DNA of 64,000 nt from Rudaea sp. 3F27F6 (GCF_005503555.1 NZ_SCNG01000001.1:558001-622000), one strand, 5' to 3'. Shown: positions 9,117 through 18,949, numbered from the stretch's first letter. Notes: generated from the letters alone by a model not told the origin. Made by a program: numbers and translations.

Positions 9117-9593
9117 AGAGAGCTTAGCTTCGCGCTTTTGATCTCCGCTCGGCTTTTTCGCTCTTCGGGTCCCCGTCAGCCGCGGCGAGGGCATGGCGGA
9201 ACCGCCCGTAAGGGTCGCGCGCAGGATGCGCGCGAGTTCGCGAACGTACATGGATGTCCATCGAGCGAACCCCGGCATGACCTCGCGAACCGCCGCAGGC
9301 GGCGCGGCTCCCGGGGCGGCGTTTCTTTGGTTACTTTCTTGTCGCTGTAGACAAGAAAGTGACCCGCTCGTCCGTAGGACGAGTGGAAGCTTTTGCTCAT
9401 CCTAACTAAAAAAACAAAGTCGCTGGATGACCAGCCCTGCGGCTGTTAAGAGCCCCGCCAAGAGCACGCGGGAATGACAAGCAAAAAAAAGAGCGCGGAC
9501 GTGCTGGATACGTTCGCGCAAGGCGCGCGAAAGTCACCCCGCGGACCCGCATGGTCCGTCGCAGAAATACGAACGGAAGTGGAAAAATCCACA
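9117..9593 (+). repeat. Family B stem-loop repeat (copy B1) plus family F module, frr-uppS gap
   Basis: No gene is supported here. From 9117 to about 9400 runs copy B1 of a long dispersed repeat. It holds a stem-loop at 9329-9364 (GGTTACTTTCTTGTC paired with GACAAGAAAGTGACC) and a second at 9367-9383 (CTCGTCC, loop GTA, GGACGAG). From 9415 to about 9480 a module beginning CAAAGTCGCTGGATGACC is repeated almost exactly at 37405-37468. Short open frames across these repeats recur in every copy and look spurious. Confidence 0.85.
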
Positions 9594-10316
9594 ATGCAGC
9601 AACCCCGCCACATCGCCATCGTCATGGACGGCAACGGCCGCTGGGCGAAGCAGCGCCATCGTCCGCGTACGTTCGGCCACCATGCCGGCCAGAAAGCGGT
9701 GCGCGCGACGATCGAAGCCTGCCTGCACCGTGGCGTCGAAGCCCTGACCCTGTTCGCGTTCTCGTCGGAAAACTGGCAGCGACCCAAGGACGAAGTCGGT
9801 GCGCTGATGGAGTTGTTCCTCAAGGCGCTCGACCGCGAAGTCAACGAACTGCACGGCTACGGCGTGCGCATCCGCTTCATCGGCGAATTGTCCGCTTTCG
9901 CACCAGCGCTGCATGAGCGCATGCAGGCGGCGATGACGAAGACCCGGGAAAACACCAAGCTCGCGCTCAACATCGCGGTCAACTACGGCGGCCGCTGGGA
10001 CATCGCCCAGGCCGCGCGCCGCGCGGCCGAGGCCGCGGTCGGCGGCGAAATCGACGCGGGCCAGATCGACGAGGCACGGCTGGCCGGCTATCTCGCGCTG
10101 GCCGATCTGCCGCCGCTCGATCTGTTCGTCCGCACGGGCGGCGAAAGGCGCGTGAGCAATTTCCTGCTCTGGCAGCTTGCCTACGCGGAACTCTACTTTT
10201 CGGACGCGTTGTGGCCGGACTTCGACGCCGCTCACCTCGACGCCGCGATCGCCGATTTTGCCGGACGCGAGCGGCGTTATGGTAAAACGAGCGCTCAGGT
10301 CACGGGCGAAGACTGA
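9594..10316 (+). CDS. uppS: Undecaprenyl pyrophosphate synthase (cis-prenyltransferase)
   Basis: Condenses eight isopentenyl units onto farnesyl pyrophosphate to give the C55 carrier for peptidoglycan and O-polysaccharides. Family signatures are HIAIVMDGNGRWAKQR with the catalytic aspartate at the N-terminus, LTLFAFSSENWQRP near residue 65, and RTGGERRVSNFLLWQLAYAE near residue 180. I start at ATG 9594, giving 240 residues, because the upstream 40 codons of the open frame are not family-like and run into repeat DNA. A GTG at 9579 is a second possibility. Confidence 0.95.
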   Translation: MQQPRHIAIVMDGNGRWAKQRHRPRTFGHHAGQKAVRATIEACLHRGVEALTLFAFSSENWQRPKDEVGALMELFLKALDREVNELHGYGVRIRFIGELSAFAPALHERMQAAMTKTRENTKLALNIAVNYGGRWDIAQAARRAAEAAVGGEIDAGQIDEARLAGYLALADLPPLDLFVRTGGERRVSNFLLWQLAYAELYFSDALWPDFDAAHLDAAIADFAGRERRYGKTSAQVTGED

Positions 10317-10348
10317 TGCGGATTCACGAGTTGAACCTTGCCACCCCA

Positions 10349-10374
10349 TTCGTGGTGAGGCACCGAACCACGAA
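10349..10374. repeat. Stem-loop in the uppS-cdsA gap
   Basis: TTCGTGGT at 10349-10356 pairs perfectly with ACCACGAA at 10367-10374 around a 10-nt loop. It lies in the 139-bp gap between uppS and cdsA, has no T-tract, and could be an mRNA processing or stability element. No gene is seen in the gap. Confidence 0.45.
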
Positions 10375-10455
10375 CGGCAATCTCGGCGTGGTATTCACCC
10401 TGCGCTACCTCAGGGCGGACGGCGTTGATTTCCGGCTTGGCCAATCGGGGGTTGC

Positions 10456-11271
10456 TTGAAACAACGGATTATCACCGCACTGCTGATCACGCCGTTCGCG
10501 ATCGCCTTGATGCTGTTCGTGCCGACGCCGGCCTTCGTCGCCGTGATCGGCACGCTCTGCGGCATCGGCATGTGGGAATGGACGCGCCTGTCCGGCATGC
10601 GCTCGCGGCCGTGGCGCGCGGTGGCGGTCGCGCTCGGCGTCGGCGCGATGCTGGCGCTGTATTTCACCTCGAACATCGTGCTGTGGTGGGCCTTCATCAT
10701 CCTCGGCTGCCTGGCTTGGATCGGCGCCGTGTTCTGGCTGCGCCAGTTCTCGTTCGCCGCCTCGACCACGCCGGAGCACACGGCGCTCAAGCTCGCCGCG
10801 GGCGCACTCGCCATCTTGCCGGCGTTCGCGGGCCTGATGCGCATTCACCAGACGCAGGCGATTCCGCACACCTGGGCGCTCTACGCGCTGCTTCTGGTCT
10901 GGTGCGCCGACACTTTCGCCTATCTTGCCGGCAGCCGCTGGGGCAAGACCAAACTCGCGCCGCAGATCAGTCCGGGCAAGACCCGCGAGGGACTCTACGG
11001 TGCGCTGATCGGCTCGGGCATCATCGCCGCAATTGGCGGCTGGCTCCTCGACGTGCGCGGCGCGAGCCTGGTTCTGCTCGTGCTCGTCGCCCTGATCAGC
11101 GTGGCGTTCTCGGTGGTCGGCGATCTGTTCGAGAGCATGATCAAGCGTCACGCCGGCGTGAAGGACTCGGGCAATCTGTTCCCCGGCCATGGTGGCGTCT
11201 GCGATCGTCTCGACGGCGTGTTCGCGGCCCTACCGTTCTTTGCCCTCGGCAAAGCCCTGCTGGGACTATGA
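10456..11271 (+). CDS. cdsA: Phosphatidate cytidylyltransferase (CDP-diglyceride synthase)
   Basis: Makes CDP-diacylglycerol from phosphatidate and CTP in the inner membrane, the branch point of phospholipid synthesis. The 271-residue protein is mostly hydrophobic, with about eight helices. It ends in the CdsA signature: WCADTFAYLAGSRWGKTKL near residue 155 and SMIKRHAGVKDSGNLFPGHG then DRLDG near residues 230-255. The start codon is TTG at 10456, just after GGGGGTTGC; no ATG fits the family N-terminus MKQRIITALL. It is followed by dxr, as in many gammaproteobacteria. Confidence 0.95.
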   Translation: MKQRIITALLITPFAIALMLFVPTPAFVAVIGTLCGIGMWEWTRLSGMRSRPWRAVAVALGVGAMLALYFTSNIVLWWAFIILGCLAWIGAVFWLRQFSFAASTTPEHTALKLAAGALAILPAFAGLMRIHQTQAIPHTWALYALLLVWCADTFAYLAGSRWGKTKLAPQISPGKTREGLYGALIGSGIIAAIGGWLLDVRGASLVLLVLVALISVAFSVVGDLFESMIKRHAGVKDSGNLFPGHGGVCDRLDGVFAALPFFALGKALLGL

Positions 11272-11413
11272 GCCTGCTTCCAAATCTACTGCGCTCGACA
11301 TTTCACGCGCGTAGCGTGCTCGGAATCCTCATTTACCCCTCTGTAAACTTCGGTTCTTGCGCTCCGTGCGCGCGCGAACTGTCTTCGCTCGCTACGATTT
11401 GGAAACAGGCTCA

Positions 11414-12592
11414 ATGAGGAACGTCGCGGTACTCGGCGCCACCGGCTCGATCGGTGCGAGCACGCTCGACGTGATCGCGCGCCATCCCGGCCAGTTCCGC
11501 GCCAGCGTGCTCGCCGCGCATCGCAAGGTCGACGAACTCGCCGCCCTGTGCGTGCGCTTCCGCCCCGACCTTGCTGTCATAGCCGACCCAGCACTCGAAA
11601 TCGCCCTGCGCGACCGGATCGTTGCGGCCGGGCTGCAAACCCGGGTCGCAGCAGGCACGCAAGCGCTCAACGAGGCCGCCTCGGGCGAACTCTGCGACAC
11701 CGTGGTCGCCGCGATCGTCGGTGCCGCGGGCCTGGAATCGACGCTCGCCGCGGCGCGCGCGGGCAAGCGCCTGCTGCTCGCCAACAAAGAGTCGGTGGTG
11801 ATGGCCGGCAAACTCCTGCTCGACGCCGTGCATGCGGGCGGCGGCGACCTGATTCCGGTTGATTCCGAGCACAACGCGATTTTCCAATGCCTGCCGGGCG
11901 GGCGGCCCGATCTCGCCGTCGCGGGTGTGCGCCGCATCCTGCTGACTGCCTCGGGCGGCCCGTTCCGCGGCCGCAAGCGCGCGGACCTCGCTGCGATCAC
12001 GCCCGATCAGGCCTGCGCGCATCCGAAGTGGAGCATGGGCCGCAAGATTTCGGTCGATTCGGCCACGCTGATGAACAAGGGCCTCGAGGTCATCGAGGCG
12101 CATTGGCTGTTCGGCGCCGCGCCGGCCGAAATCGAAGTCGTCGTGCATCCGCAAAGCCTTGTGCATTCGCTGGTTGAGTACGCGGACGGGTCGGTGCTCG
12201 CCCAACTCGGCAATCCCGATATGCGCACCGCGCTCGCCCACGCCCTCGCTTGGCCGCAGCGCATCGATGCCGGCGTCGCGCCGCTCGACCTGATCCGCGC
12301 GGGCGCCCTGCAGTTCGAGGCGCCGGACCGCGACACGTTCCGCTGCCTCGACCTCGCCTACCGGGCGCTCGAAGCGGGCGGAACGGCGCCGACCGTGCTC
12401 AATGCGGCCAACGAGGTAGCCGTCGGTGCCTTCCTCGAAGGCAGCCTGCCCTTCCTTGCCATTCCGGAGTTGATCGAGGCCGCTCTCGACGCAATCTCCG
12501 CTGAACCGGTGGACGGAGTGGAGCATCTGCTTCACACTGATTTAACGGCACGCCGAATAGCGCAACGTAAGATGCAGCAAGGCTTTTGTTGA
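11414..12592 (+). CDS. dxr: 1-deoxy-D-xylulose 5-phosphate reductoisomerase
   Basis: Second enzyme of the MEP isoprenoid pathway; converts DXP to MEP with NADPH and feeds the prenyl precursors used by UppS. The 392-residue sequence shows the NADPH-binding start [18 protein letters not shown], then [12 protein letters not shown] near residue 120, the metal-site [13 protein letters not shown] near 150, and [20 protein letters not shown] near 205-225. The ATG at 11414 is preferred over the upstream in-frame ATG because the Rossmann motif should start within a few residues. Confidence 0.96.
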   Translation: MRNVAVLGATGSIGASTLDVIARHPGQFRASVLAAHRKVDELAALCVRFRPDLAVIADPALEIALRDRIVAAGLQTRVAAGTQALNEAASGELCDTVVAAIVGAAGLESTLAAARAGKRLLLANKESVVMAGKLLLDAVHAGGGDLIPVDSEHNAIFQCLPGGRPDLAVAGVRRILLTASGGPFRGRKRADLAAITPDQACAHPKWSMGRKISVDSATLMNKGLEVIEAHWLFGAAPAEIEVVVHPQSLVHSLVEYADGSVLAQLGNPDMRTALAHALAWPQRIDAGVAPLDLIRAGALQFEAPDRDTFRCLDLAYRALEAGGTAPTVLNAANEVAVGAFLEGSLPFLAIPELIEAALDAISAEPVDGVEHLLHTDLTARRIAQRKMQQGFC

Positions 12593-12785
12593 ATTTTCGC
12601 CTTTCCCGGCCAGGGACAAGGCCGCAGATGGTGATACAGGGGAAGGTGTTTCCAGGAAGGAAAGCCGCCCGAACGCACAATATTTTCTCGTCCGGCATTG
12701 CCGCTGCCTCGTCCTCGATGGATCGAGCCGCGCAAGCGCCTTTCCGCCCCGATAGTTAGGATCTCCGATCTCGGTTCTCTCGCCC
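12593..12785. other. dxr-rseP spacer, nothing recognised
   Basis: A 193-bp gap between two genes that are usually close. I see no supported reading frame, strong promoter or repeat-family member here. Confidence 0.5.
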
Positions 12786-14135
12786 ATGCAAGAAGTTTTC
12801 GGTTCCATCTTCTGGCTCGCGGTCACGCTCGGCGTGCTCGTGACCTTCCATGAATTCGGCCACTACTGGGTCGCACGGCGCTGCGGTGTGCGCGTGCTGC
12901 GCTTCTCGATCGGCTTCGGCAAACCGATCGCGTCGTTCTACCGCGACGGTACCGAATGGGCGATCGGCGCGATCCCACTCGGCGGCTACGTGAAATTCCT
13001 CGACGAGAACGAGGTCGACGGCGCGGTCGGATCGCAGTCGCTCGAAGGTGCGGTCAACCGCAAGCCGCCGTGGCAGCGCATCGCGATCGCCGCGGCCGGC
13101 CCGGCATTCAATATCCTGTTCACGATCGTCGCATTCTGGGCGATGTTCGTGATCGGCCGGCCGGACTACCAGCCGGTGATCGGCAAGCCGCAGGGCCTCG
13201 CCGCCGAAGCGGGACTGACGGCGGGCGACCGCATCCTTGCCGTCGGCGGCGAAAAGGTCGATTCGATGAGCTCGGCGATGCTCGCCGTGACCCAGGCCGC
13301 GGCCCTGCATCGCGACACGCCGGTCGAAGTCGCGGACAAAAACGGCCAGACCCGCTCGGTCACCCTGGCCCTGAGCAAGCTGCCCCCCGGTGCGCCCGAC
13401 AATCTCGCGGTGTACGAGCGCATCGGCCTCGGCCCGGCGCCGCGGCCGGCCGTAATCGGCCTCGTCGAAGCGGATACGCCTGCGTCCCGCGGCGGCGTCA
13501 AGCTCGGCGACCGCATCCTCAGCCTCAACGGCCAGATCATCGCCGATTCAACCGACGTCTCGCGCCTGCTGGCCGAGGCGGCGCCGAAGAATCCGCAGAT
13601 CTCGCTCGTGGTCGAACGCGACGGCGCCCAAGTCCCGCTGACCGTCACCTCCGAACAGCGCGTGCGCGACGGCGAGACGCGCTGGATGCTCGGCGTCGGC
13701 TGGAAGGAACGCACGCGCGACGCGCTCGAACGCTTCGGCCCGGTTGCCGCGGTCCCGGCCGCCTTCACCGAGACCTGGAAGCAGGCCGCCTCGATGCTCG
13801 GCATGATCAAGAGCATGATTGTCGGCGAGGCGTCGACGAAAAACCTGTCGAGCGTGATTTCCATCGCCCAGGTCGCCAATGCCTCGGCGAACGAGGGACT
13901 GCCGTGGTTCCTGACCTTCCTCGCGGTGATCAGCCTGAGCCTCGGCATCCTCAATCTGCTGCCGATTCCGATCCTCGACGGCGGGCATATCGTCATGTGC
14001 CTGGCCGAGTGGATTAAGGGCAGTCCGGTCAGCGAACGTACACTGATCGCCGGCCAATATGTCGGCCTCGCTCTGCTGGTATCCTTGATGAGCTTGGCGT
14101 TCTATAACGACATCGTGCGCCTAGTGACTTCATAA
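12786..14135 (+). CDS. rseP: RIP metalloprotease RseP (site-2 protease)
   Basis: Inner-membrane zinc protease that cleaves anti-sigma factors such as RseA and clears signal-peptide remnants. The 449-residue protein has the HExxH motif in VTFHEFGHYWVARRCGV near residues 19-35. Two PDZ domains follow, starting near residues 125 and 220 (TAGDRILAVGGEKV and KLGDRILSLNGQII). The second active-site motif NLLPIPILDGGH is near residue 400, with C-terminal membrane helices. It precedes bamA, tying envelope stress control to outer-membrane assembly. Confidence 0.96.
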   Translation: MQEVFGSIFWLAVTLGVLVTFHEFGHYWVARRCGVRVLRFSIGFGKPIASFYRDGTEWAIGAIPLGGYVKFLDENEVDGAVGSQSLEGAVNRKPPWQRIAIAAAGPAFNILFTIVAFWAMFVIGRPDYQPVIGKPQGLAAEAGLTAGDRILAVGGEKVDSMSSAMLAVTQAAALHRDTPVEVADKNGQTRSVTLALSKLPPGAPDNLAVYERIGLGPAPRPAVIGLVEADTPASRGGVKLGDRILSLNGQIIADSTDVSRLLAEAAPKNPQISLVVERDGAQVPLTVTSEQRVRDGETRWMLGVGWKERTRDALERFGPVAAVPAAFTETWKQAASMLGMIKSMIVGEASTKNLSSVISIAQVANASANEGLPWFLTFLAVISLSLGILNLLPIPILDGGHIVMCLAEWIKGSPVSERTLIAGQYVGLALLVSLMSLAFYNDIVRLVTS

Positions 14136-14245
14136 AACCGCAGCGAGGGCGGATAATTGCCGGCCCTCGTCCTGCCGGGGACGAAAATCTGCGTTTTCTG
14201 GTCTGTACCCCGGCTCGCCGGTCAATCTCTGTTTTGGAAGTGACG

Positions 14246-16726
14246 ATGAAGCGTATCGCCGCCCTAGTTCTGTTCGCCTGCCTTACCGCCAAAGCCCACG
14301 CCATCGATCCTTTCGTCGCTTCCGACATCCGCATAGACGGATTGCAGCGCATCGCCCCGGGCACCGTGTTCACCTATCTGCCGGTGGAAAAGGGCGACAA
14401 CGTCACCACTGAGCGCGCCCAACAGGCCGTGCGCGCCCTGTACAAGACCGGCTTCTTCACCGACGTGCAGATCGGCCGCCAGGGCAACATCCTCGTCATC
14501 ACGGTGAAGGAGCGCCCGGCGATCTCGAAGATCCAGATCAAGGGCAACAAGGATCTCAAGGAAGAAGACCTGCTCAAGGGCCTGAAGGACATCGGCCTCG
14601 CCGAAGGCGAGCCGTTCGACCGCCTCTCGCTCGACCGCGTGACCCAGGAACTGACCCGCCAGTACTACAACCGCGGCAAGTACAACGTCACGATCAAGCC
14701 GACCGTGATCAACCTCGACCGCAACCGCATCGAGTTGGCGATCAACATCGCCGAGGGCAAGGTCGCCAAGATCAAGAGCATCGAGCTGGTCGGCAACAAG
14801 ACCTATCCGACCGGCGAGATCCGCAGCGATTTCGAGTCGGATACGAGCAACTGGACCTCGTGGTATTCGCGCGACGACCAGTACTCCAAGGAAAAACTGA
14901 CCGGCGACCTGGAGAAGTTGCAGTCGTTCTATCTCGACCGCGGCTATCTCGACTACAGCCTCGATTCGACCGAGGTTTCGATCAGCCCGGACAAGCGCGA
15001 CATGTACCTGACCGCGTCGATGACCGAAGGCCAGGTCTACAAGATTTCCGACATACAGCTTTCCGGCACGCTCGTCGTCAGCGAAGACGAGATGCGCAAG
15101 TTCATCGACTTCAGGCCGGGCGAAGTGTTCTCGCGGCAGAAGGTGCAGAAGGCCTCCGAGCAGATGACCGCGGTGCTCGCGAACATCGGCTACGCCTTCG
15201 CCCAGGTGACGCCGATCCCGACGCCGGACAAGGAAAAGCTCACGGTCGGCATCAACTTCTTCGTCAATCCGGGCAAGCGCGTCTACGTGCGCCGCATCGA
15301 GTTCGCCGGCAACGGCCGCACCGAAGACGAGGTCATGCGCCGCGAAATGCGCCAGCTCGAAGGCGCCTGGTACTCGCAGGCCGCGATCGACCGTTCGAAG
15401 ATCCGTCTGCAGCGCCTCGGCTACTTCAAGAAAGTCGATATCTCGACGCCGCGCGTACCCGGTACGGACGACCAGATCGACATCCGCGTCAAGGTCGAGG
15501 AGACCAACTCGGGAAGCTTCACCTTCGGCGTCGGCTACTCGCAGCTCGACAAGCTGATCCTCTCGGTCGCGGTGTCGGAAAACAACTTCCTCGGCTCGGG
15601 CGACCAGGCCGGCATCAGCGCGTCGAAGAGCTACTACCAGACATCTTACGGGCTCAACTACTATCAGCCCTACCTGACCGACAGCGGCATCGGCCTCGGC
15701 TACACCCTGCGCTACACCAAGAGCGATTTCGGCAACGCCAACATCGCCAACTTCACCAACGACACGGCCTCGTTCGCGGTGAACACGGGCATCCCGATCG
15801 GCGAGAACGACGCGATCAGCCTGTCGCTCGGTGCGAGCAAGACCAAGATCAAGACGTTCTACGACTCCTATTTGTGCGTCAAAGGCGCGAACGGCCAGTG
15901 CTTGGTCGATGCCAACGGCAATCAGATCCTGCAGACCGACCCGAATGGCAATAACTTGCTCTATCGCCAATACTGGTCGCCCGCTCCGATCGTCGATTAC
16001 CTCAACGCAATCGGCCACTACACTTTCCACCAGTTCACGCTGTCGGCCGGCTGGACGCACGATACGCGCAACAAATACTTCAACCCGACCCACGGCTCGA
16101 TCCAGTCGCTCGGTATTGAAGTCGCGCTGCCCGGTTCGACCGCCGAGTACTGGAAGATCAACTACCGCTACCAGCAGTACATTCCGGTCACCCACGGCTT
16201 CGTGCTCGAAGGCACGGTCAACGTCGGCTACGGCGACGCCTACGGCAAGAATTCGAAACTCGGCCTGCCGTTCTTCGAGAACTACTACGCCGGCGGCGTC
16301 TCCGACGTGCGCAACTTCCGCGACAACACGCTCGGCACGAACTATCAGCTCGACAAGAACGGCAACCCGATTCCCGGCACCGGCAACCGCTATTACCTGC
16401 CGAACTGCGGCAACTCGGACTACTGCCTGCAGCCGCTCGGCGGCGCGTTCAAGACGACCGGCTCGCTCGAGCTGATCATCCCGATGCCGTTCATCAAGGA
16501 CGACTCGGCCACGCGCCTGTCCTGGTATGTCGACGTCGGTAACGTCTACCGCAATTTCAGCGATTTCTCCTGGACCGGCACGAACGGCATGCGTGCCTCG
16601 ACCGGCCTCTCGCTGCACTGGCAGGCTCCGGTCGGTCCGATCGTGATCAACCTCGGCCGTCCGATCATCAAGAAGCCGGGCGATATCTCCGAGACGCTGC
16701 AGTTCAACTTCGGCGGCACGTTCTGA
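14246..16726 (+). CDS. bamA: Outer-membrane protein assembly factor BamA
   Basis: Essential Omp85-family beta-barrel that inserts outer-membrane proteins. The 826-residue precursor starts with signal peptide MKRIAALVLFACLTAKAHA, apparently cut before IDPF. Five POTRA domains follow; the first begins with the family-typical FVASDIRIDGLQRIAPGTVF. The C-terminal barrel starts near residue 420 (FTFGVGYSQLDKLILSVAV) and ends in aromatic F, as outer-membrane barrels do. GGAAG lies 5 bp before ATG 14246, and a TTG 12 bp upstream is less likely. Surface loops contain a cysteine pair and Gly/Asn-rich stretches (residues about 545-575). skp follows. Confidence 0.97.
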   Translation: MKRIAALVLFACLTAKAHAIDPFVASDIRIDGLQRIAPGTVFTYLPVEKGDNVTTERAQQAVRALYKTGFFTDVQIGRQGNILVITVKERPAISKIQIKGNKDLKEEDLLKGLKDIGLAEGEPFDRLSLDRVTQELTRQYYNRGKYNVTIKPTVINLDRNRIELAINIAEGKVAKIKSIELVGNKTYPTGEIRSDFESDTSNWTSWYSRDDQYSKEKLTGDLEKLQSFYLDRGYLDYSLDSTEVSISPDKRDMYLTASMTEGQVYKISDIQLSGTLVVSEDEMRKFIDFRPGEVFSRQKVQKASEQMTAVLANIGYAFAQVTPIPTPDKEKLTVGINFFVNPGKRVYVRRIEFAGNGRTEDEVMRREMRQLEGAWYSQAAIDRSKIRLQRLGYFKKVDISTPRVPGTDDQIDIRVKVEETNSGSFTFGVGYSQLDKLILSVAVSENNFLGSGDQAGISASKSYYQTSYGLNYYQPYLTDSGIGLGYTLRYTKSDFGNANIANFTNDTASFAVNTGIPIGENDAISLSLGASKTKIKTFYDSYLCVKGANGQCLVDANGNQILQTDPNGNNLLYRQYWSPAPIVDYLNAIGHYTFHQFTLSAGWTHDTRNKYFNPTHGSIQSLGIEVALPGSTAEYWKINYRYQQYIPVTHGFVLEGTVNVGYGDAYGKNSKLGLPFFENYYAGGVSDVRNFRDNTLGTNYQLDKNGNPIPGTGNRYYLPNCGNSDYCLQPLGGAFKTTGSLELIIPMPFIKDDSATRLSWYVDVGNVYRNFSDFSWTGTNGMRASTGLSLHWQAPVGPIVINLGRPIIKKPGDISETLQFNFGGTF

Positions 16727-16866
16727 TTCCACGGAGCGGATTCGCCCCGCCCCAAGCGGGTGGGGCGACGCAAGGCGCGCTCTCAGGTTAAGATTGGGCA
16801 TCGACTCGTAGCCGATGCCTTGCGGCCTGTCCGCAACGCTCGGTTTTGCAAGCGGGAGCCCGACGC

Positions 16867-17442
16867 GTGATTCAATCTGGCGGTGCGAACGGATTTTGCG
16901 GCAAATATGCGCTGATCGCAGCGCTGACCCTGTCCGCATCCGCCGCCGCGCAGGCGCCATCCGCCGCACCGGCCACGGCGGCCGCGCCGCGCATCGGCTA
17001 TATCGATGTCAGGCGCCTGATCGACACCGCGCCGCAGTTCCTCGAATCCAAGGCGAAGCTGGAACGCGAGTTCGCCAAGCAAAACAGCCAGATCAATGCC
17101 GATGAAACCAAGCTGGGCGCCCTCAAACAACGCTACGAGCGCGACAGCGCGATCATGACCAAGGACAACGCCGAAGCGCTCAAGCGCGAGATCGAAGCGA
17201 CCGAGCGCGACAACAAGCGCCGCCGCGACGAAGCGCGCGCCGAATACAACGAGCGCGCCAAGGCCGAGGCCAACCGCAATCTCGCGATCATCAACGACAC
17301 CGCGATCGAGTACGCGCGTGCGCAAGGCTACGACATGGTCGTCGGCAGCCAGGCCGTGCTTTACGCGAGCCCGCGCGCCGACATCACCGACGCGGTGCTG
17401 CAACGCCTGAAACAGCTCGGCGCGGACAGCGCGAAACCGTGA
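16867..17442 (+). CDS. skp: Periplasmic OmpH/Skp family chaperone
   Basis: Trimeric chaperone that carries unfolded outer-membrane proteins to BamA. The product (191 residues from the GTG at 16867) begins with a signal peptide ending near SASAAAQA. The Skp core follows: RIGYIDVRRLIDTAPQFLES, a charged coiled-coil arm of about 80 residues, and the C-terminal DMVVGSQAVLYASPRADITD. GCGGGAG lies about 8 bp before this GTG. An upstream TTG at 16846 would add seven residues. Its stop overlaps the lpxD start as GTGA, indicating translational coupling. Confidence 0.92.
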   Translation: MIQSGGANGFCGKYALIAALTLSASAAAQAPSAAPATAAAPRIGYIDVRRLIDTAPQFLESKAKLEREFAKQNSQINADETKLGALKQRYERDSAIMTKDNAEALKREIEATERDNKRRRDEARAEYNERAKAEANRNLAIINDTAIEYARAQGYDMVVGSQAVLYASPRADITDAVLQRLKQLGADSAKP

Positions 17443-18470
17443 ACGACCCCAAGGCAAACTACACGCTGGCGGACCTCGCCCGGCGTTTCGCGCTGGACCT
17501 GCGCGGCGACGGCGGCGTGTGCATCGACGGCGTGGCCAGCCTGGCGACGGCGCAGGAAACCCAACTCGGCTTCCTTGCCAACCCGCGCTACCGCGGCGAA
17601 CTCAAGACGACCCAGGCCGCCGCGATCGTCTTGCGCGCTGAAGAAGCAGAGCATTTCCCGCGCGCGGCGCTGGTCGCCAAAGACCCTTACGTCGCGTTCG
17701 CAAAGATCGCCGCATTGTTCGAGCACAAGGCGGCGGACGTGCCCGGCGTGCACCCGAGCGCGGTGATCGCCGCCGACGCGCAGATCGCCGCGAGCGCGAG
17801 TATCGGGCCGTTCTGCGTCGTCGAAGCGGGCGCCAGCGTCGGCGACGGTGCCCAGCTCGGCCCGCACTGTCACGTCGGTACGGATTGCCACGTCGGCGCG
17901 CAGTCGCGCCTGGTCGCGCGCGTCACCCTGGTCACGCGCGTGCGCCTCGGCCAACGCGTGCTCGTGCACACGGGCGCAGTGCTCGGCGCCGACGGCTTCG
18001 GCCTCGCCGTCGACAAGGATCACTGGATCAAGGTGCCGCAGCTCGGCGGCGTGGTTATCGGCGACGACTGCGAAATCGGCGCGAACACCACGATCGACCG
18101 CGGCGCGCTCGAAGACACCGTGCTCGAAGAAGACGTGCGCCTCGACAACCAGATCCAGATCGCGCACAACGTGCGCATCGGCGCGCATACCGCGATGGCC
18201 GGCTGCTCGGCGGTCGCCGGCAGCGCCAAGATCGGCCGCTGGTGCCTGATCGGCGGCGGCGCCGGCGTGCTCGGCCATCTTGAGATCGCCGACAAGGTGA
18301 CGATCACCTCGATGGCGCTCGTCACCCACTCGATCCACGAGCCCGGGGAGTATTCCTCAGGCACCCCGATCCAGGATAATCGCGCCTGGCGCCGCAATGC
18401 CGCGCGCTTCAAACACTTGGATGAATTGACCCGGCGCGTACAGGCGCTGGAGAAGGATGCACCCCGATGA
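17439..18470 (+). CDS. lpxD: UDP-3-O-(3-hydroxyacyl)glucosamine N-acyltransferase
   Basis: Third step of lipid A synthesis; adds the N-linked hydroxyacyl chain. The 343-residue protein has the LpxD-specific N-terminal uridine-binding domain (to about residue 100). A left-handed beta-helix of hexapeptide repeats follows (residues about 105-300), with the catalytic histidine in QIQIAHNVRIG near 240. The C-terminal helix RRNAARFKHLDELTRRVQAL is also present. It starts with GTG overlapping the skp stop by 4 bp and ends overlapping the fabZ start by 4 bp, so skp-lpxD-fabZ are tightly coupled. Confidence 0.96.
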   Translation: MNDPKANYTLADLARRFALDLRGDGGVCIDGVASLATAQETQLGFLANPRYRGELKTTQAAAIVLRAEEAEHFPRAALVAKDPYVAFAKIAALFEHKAADVPGVHPSAVIAADAQIAASASIGPFCVVEAGASVGDGAQLGPHCHVGTDCHVGAQSRLVARVTLVTRVRLGQRVLVHTGAVLGADGFGLAVDKDHWIKVPQLGGVVIGDDCEIGANTTIDRGALEDTVLEEDVRLDNQIQIAHNVRIGAHTAMAGCSAVAGSAKIGRWCLIGGGAGVLGHLEIADKVTITSMALVTHSIHEPGEYSSGTPIQDNRAWRRNAARFKHLDELTRRVQALEKDAPR

Positions 18471-18934
18471 ACGATACGAAAGCCCTGCCCGCCCTGCCGA
18501 TCGAAGCGCACGACATCGCCAAGATGCTGCCGCATCGCTATCCGTTCCTGCTCGTCGACCGCGTGCTCGCGTTCGAAGCAGGTAAAACGCTGACGGCACT
18601 CAAGAACGTGACCATCAACGAGCCGTTCTTCCAGGGCCACTTCCCCGGCTATCCGGTGATGCCCGGCGTGCTCATCATTGAAGCGCTCGCACAGGCTTCC
18701 GGCGTGCTCGTGCACCTCACCTCGACCTACGCGCCCGGCGCGCACCCGCTCTACTTCCTGGTCAAGGTCGACAAGGCCAAGTTCACCCAGATCGTCAAGC
18801 CGGGCGACCAGCTCGTGCTCGACATCGAACTGAAGCGCATGATCCGCAGCATGGCGATCTTCCACGGACGCGCGAGCGTCGGCGGCAAGGTCGTCGCCGA
18901 GGCCGAAATGATGTGCGCCGAAAAGGCCGACTGA
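18467..18934 (+). CDS. fabZ: 3-hydroxyacyl-[acyl-carrier-protein] dehydratase FabZ
   Basis: Dehydrates 3-hydroxyacyl-ACP in fatty acid synthesis; it competes with LpxA for the same pool. The 155-residue hotdog-fold protein has [18 protein letters not shown] and the active-site [20 protein letters not shown], with the catalytic His near residue 61 and the Glu in LIIEALAQ. The ATG lies inside the lpxD stop (ATGA). A 106-bp gap with a family D inverted repeat separates it from lpxA, where relatives usually show close spacing. Confidence 0.96.
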   Translation: MNDTKALPALPIEAHDIAKMLPHRYPFLLVDRVLAFEAGKTLTALKNVTINEPFFQGHFPGYPVMPGVLIIEALAQASGVLVHLTSTYAPGAHPLYFLVKVDKAKFTQIVKPGDQLVLDIELKRMIRSMAIFHGRASVGGKVVAEAEMMCAEKAD

Positions 18935-18949
18935 AGAAGAGCAGTTCGA

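Noticed and set aside
9138-9405. Short open frames across family B repeats (also near 19907, 20149, 36679 and 37231)
   Set aside because: They recur only because the repeat recurs, lack ribosome-binding sites, and shift frame between copies.
10425-11417. 330-codon plus-strand open frame overlapping cdsA
   Set aside because: It lies in another frame of cdsA, whose CdsA signature and membrane profile are clear.
14264-16969. 901-codon open frame on the minus strand
   Set aside because: It is fully antisense to bamA, whose domains, signal peptide and C-terminal Phe are clear. High GC removes stops from the opposite strand.
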